DNA from: Terrimesophilobacter sp964651535
Lineage (GTDB): Bacteria; Actinomycetota; Actinomycetes; Actinomycetales; Microbacteriaceae
Length of the DNA: 64,000 nt
Assembly: GCA_964651535.1 (NCBI GenBank)
Contig: CAZYYE010000003.1
Coordinates: forward strand, 229,322 to 293,321
Direction: 5' to 3'
Below the pieces are notes generated by a model that did not search any database, had not been told where the DNA came from, and saw nothing but the letters and a program-made list of their open reading frames with translations. The translations under genes and the position numbers were made by a program. The stretch's first letter is position 1. Each line of letters starts with the position of its first letter. Below are positions 60,196 through 64,000 of this stretch, in pieces.

Positions 60196-61011
60196 TCAGT
60201 TTCGCACGAGTGCAGAAACCTGCTCAGTCCATTCTGTCGGATTGGACCCCGACTCGGTGGACAACCAGGCGAGGTATTCGCGGTTTCCACTCCCTCCGGC
60301 GATTGGGGAGGAGATGACTCCTGCTGTCGGCAACCCGAGGTCCCACGCGGACCAGAGAACACCGTTGACCGCATCCTCCCTCAGCGCCGGATCGCGCACG
60401 ATGCCCTCGCGGATGCCGCCGCGGCCCACTTCGAACTGCGGTTTCACGAGCACGAGGAAGTCAGCACTCGTGCCGACGGTTTCCACGAGGGCGGGCAGCA
60501 CAAGCCCGAGGGAAATGAAGGAAAGGTCGGCAACGATGAGGGTGGGAGTCTCTTCGACGCCGGCCGCGGCAAGCACGTCCCGAGTGAGGAATCGGGCATT
60601 CTCCCCCTCGACCACGACGACCCTCTCGTGGGCTCGGATGGATGGGGCGAGCTGGCCGTGACCCACGTCCAACGCGATGACGAGCTCTGCGCCGCGCTCG
60701 AGCAGCACCTGAGTGAATCCGCCTGTCGACGCACCGACATCCAGAGCAATCCGGCCCTCCACCGGGATCGGAAACGCATCGAGCGCGGCGAGAAGTTTGA
60801 GTGCCGCTCTGCTCACATAGCCGCCCGAGTCAGCGACCGCAATCACATTCGCGGTTGTCACGCGCTGGGCCGGTTTGGTTGCCGGGCGGCCGTCGACCGT
60901 CACGACTCCGTCCGCGATGAGCTGCACCGCCTGGTTGCGCGAGCGCGCGAGGCCACGGGATGCCAGCGTGGCATCGAGTCGCACGGCGCCGGTGTTCTCA
61001 GCGTCCATCAC
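60196..61011 (-). CDS. tlyA: TlyA-family rRNA 2'-O-methyltransferase
   Basis: Methylates ribose of cytidines in 16S/23S rRNA; in mycobacteria its loss gives capreomycin resistance. The N-terminal S4 domain (VRLDATLASRGLARSRNQAVQLIADGVVTVDG) is followed by an FtsJ-like fold with IALDVGASTGGFTQVLLERGA, ALDVGHGQLAPSIR and VADLSFISLGLVLPAL. 271 residues. The ATG overlaps the stop of the 60-residue ORF upstream (ATGA). Confidence 0.95.
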   Translation of the reverse strand: MMDAENTGAVRLDATLASRGLARSRNQAVQLIADGVVTVDGRPATKPAQRVTTANVIAVADSGGYVSRAALKLLAALDAFPIPVEGRIALDVGASTGGFTQVLLERGAELVIALDVGHGQLAPSIRAHERVVVVEGENARFLTRDVLAAAGVEETPTLIVADLSFISLGLVLPALVETVGTSADFLVLVKPQFEVGRGGIREGIVRDPALREDAVNGVLWSAWDLGLPTAGVISSPIAGGSGNREYLAWLSTESGSNPTEWTEQVSALVRN

Positions 61012-61190
61012 GCGGACGAGTCGGAACCTTCGAGCGCCCGAAGCAGTTCGTCGTGGAGATGCGCGAACGCCGCCGCGCGCTCTTCGAGCGGCTGGTCCTC
61101 GATCACACGCAACCGGGACACGAGCGCATCGGCGTCAGGGTGATCCGCCGATTCGGCTGCATCGGCTCCTGCCTTCGTCTCATCGGACAT
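61008..61190 (-). CDS. Small conserved actinobacterial protein upstream of tlyA
   Basis: 60 residues: an acidic N-terminus, then VSRLRVIEDQPLEERAAAF and HLHDELLRALEG, forming two predicted helices. Similar tiny ORFs sit between the HAD gene and tlyA in many actinobacteria. The stop overlaps the tlyA start and the gene follows the HAD gene by 3 bp. Function unknown. Confidence 0.8.
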   Translation of the reverse strand: MSDETKAGADAAESADHPDADALVSRLRVIEDQPLEERAAAFAHLHDELLRALEGSDSSA

Positions 61191-61193
61191 GGT

Positions 61194-62201
61194 TCAAGAG
61201 TACAGTTTGGGATCGACCTCGAGCCCGTAAATGGCAAGCCCACTCCCCCAGATTGCCGCCGCTCCGGCCCGCAGCTGGTTGATCCGCGAATCCCCCTCCG
61301 CTGCGAGCGAGACGGCGTTCCCTGCCATCCGGACCACCGCGGATCCGACGGTCACGATTCGCGATCCGTCGGGCGCCGACTCCTCCCGAATGCGCGGATA
61401 CGGTTCATGGAGTTCGCTGAGGTTCTCGAGAATGAACGTGGGCCGCGAGTTCGGGTCCGCCGCGAGCACTTGCTTGGCCCGGTCGATTCCCGTCAATACA
61501 AGAGCCGAGTCGATTCTCGACCGGTTCGCGCCGAGAATATCGGTGTCGAGGCGATCACCGAGGAACAGGGGCTTGGCTCCTCCGAAGCGCGAGATCGCCT
61601 CCTCGAAGATGGGAACCTCCGGCTTGCCGGCGACGACGGGCAACCGCCCGACGGCGAGATGAACGGCAGACACGAGCGTCCCGTTTCCCGGCGCAATCCC
61701 GCGCGCCGTCGGGATGGTCCAGTCTGTGTTGGTCGCCACCCAGGGCAAATCGGCGCCCTTGCCCTGAAGCGCATAGGATGCCTCCGCGAGTTGAGCCCAA
61801 CCGATATCCGGTGAGAAACCCTGAATGACCGCAGCAGGTTCGTCGTGGGCTGACTCGGTGATCTCGAATCCGGCACGTTCGAGTTCGGAATGCAAACCGT
61901 CACCGCCCACGACGAGAATTCGCGCGCCGGCGGGGACCATCCCGGACAGCAAACGCACGGCGGCCTGAGGCGATGTCACCACGGCGTCGCGCGACACGGT
62001 GAGCCCAAGTCCGTTCAACTGTTCCGCGACGGATTCCGGAGTGCGTGAGGCGTTGTTCGTGATGTAGGCGACAACACGCGATTGTGCCGCGCGATTGATG
62101 CTGTCGATCGCGTGCGGAATTGCGTCTGCCCCCCGGTACACGACGCCATCGAGATCCGCAAGCAGCAAGTCGACGCCATCCAGGGGAGTCGGTTCAGTCA
62201 T
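61194..62201 (-). CDS. HAD-family phosphatase (Rv1692-like, NagD type)
   Basis: HAD IIA phosphatase with LLLADLDGVVYRGADAIPHA (nucleophile DxDG), AYITNNASRTPESVAEQL (motif II), and FLGDRLDTDILGANRSRIDSALVLTG (motif III/IV Asp pair). A C-terminal domain follows. The syntenic Rv1692 is a glycerol-3-phosphate phosphatase, which is the best functional guess. The ATG at 62201 overlaps the TPR gene by 8 bases and gives 335 residues; the frame to 62588 is not coding. Confidence 0.92.
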   Translation of the reverse strand: MTEPTPLDGVDLLLADLDGVVYRGADAIPHAIDSINRAAQSRVVAYITNNASRTPESVAEQLNGLGLTVSRDAVVTSPQAAVRLLSGMVPAGARILVVGGDGLHSELERAGFEITESAHDEPAAVIQGFSPDIGWAQLAEASYALQGKGADLPWVATNTDWTIPTARGIAPGNGTLVSAVHLAVGRLPVVAGKPEVPIFEEAISRFGGAKPLFLGDRLDTDILGANRSRIDSALVLTGIDRAKQVLAADPNSRPTFILENLSELHEPYPRIREESAPDGSRIVTVGSAVVRMAGNAVSLAAEGDSRINQLRAGAAAIWGSGLAIYGLEVDPKLYS

Positions 62202-63261
62202 CCGAATTCTCCGCCGAAACTTCATCATCGCCGGTCTCCTCGTCAAACTCCTCGAACACTTCAATCTCCACGTCGTCCGCCTCATCCCCGGACGAGAGCG
62301 CAGCGGTCGCGCGATCGGACCTCGCGAACCAGATTTCGGCCTCGTCCGCGCGCCCGAGGTCCTCGAGAACCGCGGCGTACGCGTCGAACAGCGATGGGCT
62401 CCACGGGAAAGCGGTGTCGGGATCGAGCTGCGGAATCTGCAACTCGACGAGCGCGGCGTCCGTCTGACCGAGATCCAGGCGCGCGCCCGACATGGCAATC
62501 GCGAGTTCCACCTGCACGCCATCCGGAAGGCTCGCTCTGGGAACGGATCGGCCGAGCTCGAGAGCCTTCTCCGGACGCCCGAGTCCACGCTCGCAATCCA
62601 CCATCATGGGCAACTGGTCGTCGCGACCCGAAATTCTGCGATACGTGCGCAACTCGCGCAACGCGAGTGCGAAGTCGCCCGTCGAATACGCGGTGATCGC
62701 GATCGTCTCGCGGACGACAGCGATCCGGCCCGCGCGGCGCCCCGCGGAGACCGCGTGCTCGTGCGCCAGCGCCGGATCTTCGGCGATGAGGCGAGCGGCC
62801 ATGACGAGATGCCGGGCAACTTCGTCCGCGTTCTCCTTGCTCAGGGTTTTCAGCTGCGCGCGAGCGACTCGATCGAGCTGATTGGGAAGCACATCGTCGG
62901 GGATCTCGGGAGCATCGTGACGCGGGCGCACGGACTTTGTGCCGTACGGGTCGCGATCCTCCGGGACCTCGCGCTTGCGAGCGGAGGAATCGCCGCGGGC
63001 GGGCGCTCCGTCGCGAGTCCACAGCCGCCGCTCGGAGTCCTGCGGTTTGCCCGGCCGACGATCGCCGCCCTCTCGCTTCTGCCAGGCAGGCTTGTCGCCG
63101 CTTTGATGTGGACGCTTTTGGCGAGGTCGGCCATCCGAGTTGGGCTTGCCGGATTCAGGCTTCTTCGACGAGGGAGAGCCCTTTGCCGGCCGCGCCGATC
63201 CTGGTCGCTGGCCGCGAGGCGGACCACCTGGACGGCGAGGGCGATCTGGGGTGTCGGCCAC
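62194..63261 (-). CDS. TPR-repeat protein with basic, disordered N-terminus
   Basis: The 355-residue protein (Rv1691-like position) has about 115 N-terminal residues rich in Arg, Lys, Pro and Gly (RPRRPGGPPRGQRPGSARPA...). About five helical TPR-like repeats follow (HLVMAARLIAEDPALAHEHAVSAG; TGDFALALRELRTYRRISG; AAVLEDLGRADEAEIWFARSD). The tail is strongly acidic. The basic part could bind nucleic acid or ribosomes; this is inference. It is the first gene of the tlyA-nadK-recN block. Confidence 0.82.
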   Translation of the reverse strand: MADTPDRPRRPGGPPRGQRPGSARPAKGSPSSKKPESGKPNSDGRPRQKRPHQSGDKPAWQKREGGDRRPGKPQDSERRLWTRDGAPARGDSSARKREVPEDRDPYGTKSVRPRHDAPEIPDDVLPNQLDRVARAQLKTLSKENADEVARHLVMAARLIAEDPALAHEHAVSAGRRAGRIAVVRETIAITAYSTGDFALALRELRTYRRISGRDDQLPMMVDCERGLGRPEKALELGRSVPRASLPDGVQVELAIAMSGARLDLGQTDAALVELQIPQLDPDTAFPWSPSLFDAYAAVLEDLGRADEAEIWFARSDRATAALSSGDEADDVEIEVFEEFDEETGDDEVSAENSDD

Positions 63262-63324
63262 GGTAGATGATCTCCTTGTCGCTGTGCTGGCCTCGGAACG
63301 ATGACCAGCAGTGTACTTAACGCA

Positions 63325-63367
63325 AAATGGCCACCCTCCGTGTTCGAAAACACAGTGGTGGCCATTT
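63325..63367 (-). terminator. Terminator of the rRNA operon
   Basis: AAATGGCCACC (63325-63335) and GGTGGCCATTT (63357-63367) pair perfectly. An inner stem GTGTT/AACAC with a tetraloop sits between them. It lies 11 bases after the 5S 3' end on the minus strand and is followed there by TTTTGCG. Confidence 0.85.
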
Positions 63368-63378
63368 CACAAAGAAGT

Positions 63379-63495
63379 CCGGCGGTGTCCTACTCTCCCA
63401 CAAGGTCCCCCTTGCAGTACCATCGGCGCAGAGAGTCTTAGCTTCCGGGTTCGGAATGTGACCGGGCGTTTCCCTCTCGCTATGGCCGCCGAAAC
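63379..63495 (-). rRNA. rrf: 5S ribosomal RNA
   Basis: The minus strand shows the actinobacterial 5S sequence: GTTTCGGCGGCCATAGCGAG at the 5' end, the loop B/C region with CATTCCGAACCCGGAAGCTAAG, and the 3' end GGGAGAGTAGGACACCGCCG pairing back to GGCGGC. About 117 nt; ends are accurate to a few bases. Confidence 0.95.
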
Positions 63496-63629
63496 ACTAT
63501 TGATTTATGTATCGATTGTGGCCAGAACTTTGGTTCTGGACGCAGTCCCCGACCGTAAATCGGGAACCACATAGTGGACGCGTGCAAATTCTCATTAATC
63601 CTCGTGCTGTCGAAACAGCAGGGATTGAG

Positions 63630-64000
<371 letters not shown>

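Overview
The window looks like a chromosomal segment of a high-GC actinobacterium (GC about 60-63% by eye). Gene order matches several blocks known from Mycobacterium and Corynebacterium. The absence of recognisable mycolate genes, a MurE lacking the usual diaminopimelate-binding residues, and a Rv2175c/PknL/LysM block together suggest family Microbacteriaceae. That placement is inference. Almost every gene is housekeeping or a conserved actinobacterial gene. I see no CRISPR array, intact insertion sequence, prophage or secondary-metabolite cluster.

Region 1 (1-11.7 kb, minus strand) is the dcw cell-wall and division cluster. Transcribed right to left it reads mraZ, rsmH, ftsL-like, ftsI, murE, murF, mraY, murD, ftsW, murG, with murG running off the left edge. 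Most junctions overlap by 1-4 bases, so translation is probably coupled. Three GTGGA repeats spaced 10 bp lie upstream of mraZ and look like its operator.

Region 2 (11.9-21.6 kb) holds a DUF3040 membrane protein, a polyprenyl diphosphate synthase, an Rv2175c-like DNA-binding protein, a three-LysM wall protein, a PASTA Ser/Thr kinase, class II DAHP synthase, a PlsC-type acyltransferase and a FadD15-like acyl-CoA ligase. The order parallels the M. tuberculosis Rv2173-Rv2187 neighbourhood.

Region 3 (21.6-30.4 kb) carries peptide deformylase, a MinD/ParA-like ATPase, pyruvate carboxylase, a second ParA-like ATPase, two MerR regulators (one FtsR-like), a GarA/OdhI-like FHA protein and a PgsA-type phosphatidyltransferase.

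Region 4 (30.4-46.1 kb) is more mixed. It holds an ECF sigma-ogt-tag alkylation-repair operon, a long GapB-type GAPDH, a J-domain/NERD-like protein, an orphan maltokinase-cap protein and a DUF4287 protein. These are followed by a lipoprotein, MsrA, a hemerythrin, a cupin, membrane proteins, an MFS transporter, a YCII protein, a dGTPase, and an LprG-P55-like lipoprotein/MFS pair.

A tRNA-Pro(GGG) gene sits at 46.2 kb. Its 3' end is duplicated 154 bp away, next to a DUF6328 gene whose reading frame runs through a terminator hairpin. This could be a scar of a lost integrative element.

Region 5 (46.4-63.3 kb) has a hemerythrin/F420-reductase-like pair. It then holds a long minus-strand block matching M. 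tuberculosis Rv1691-Rv1713 in order: TPR protein, HAD phosphatase, small conserved protein, tlyA, nadK, recN, pyrG, NUDIX, xerD, parA, scpA, scpB, rluB-like, tyrA (inserted), cmk, der. A near-perfect 27-bp inverted repeat lies between der and cmk. The right edge is the end of an rRNA operon on the minus strand: a terminator hairpin, 5S rRNA, and the 3' end of 23S rRNA running off the window.

Coordinates are for the strand given. Where an upstream in-frame start exists, I chose starts from Shine-Dalgarno spacing, stop/start overlaps and family N-termini.
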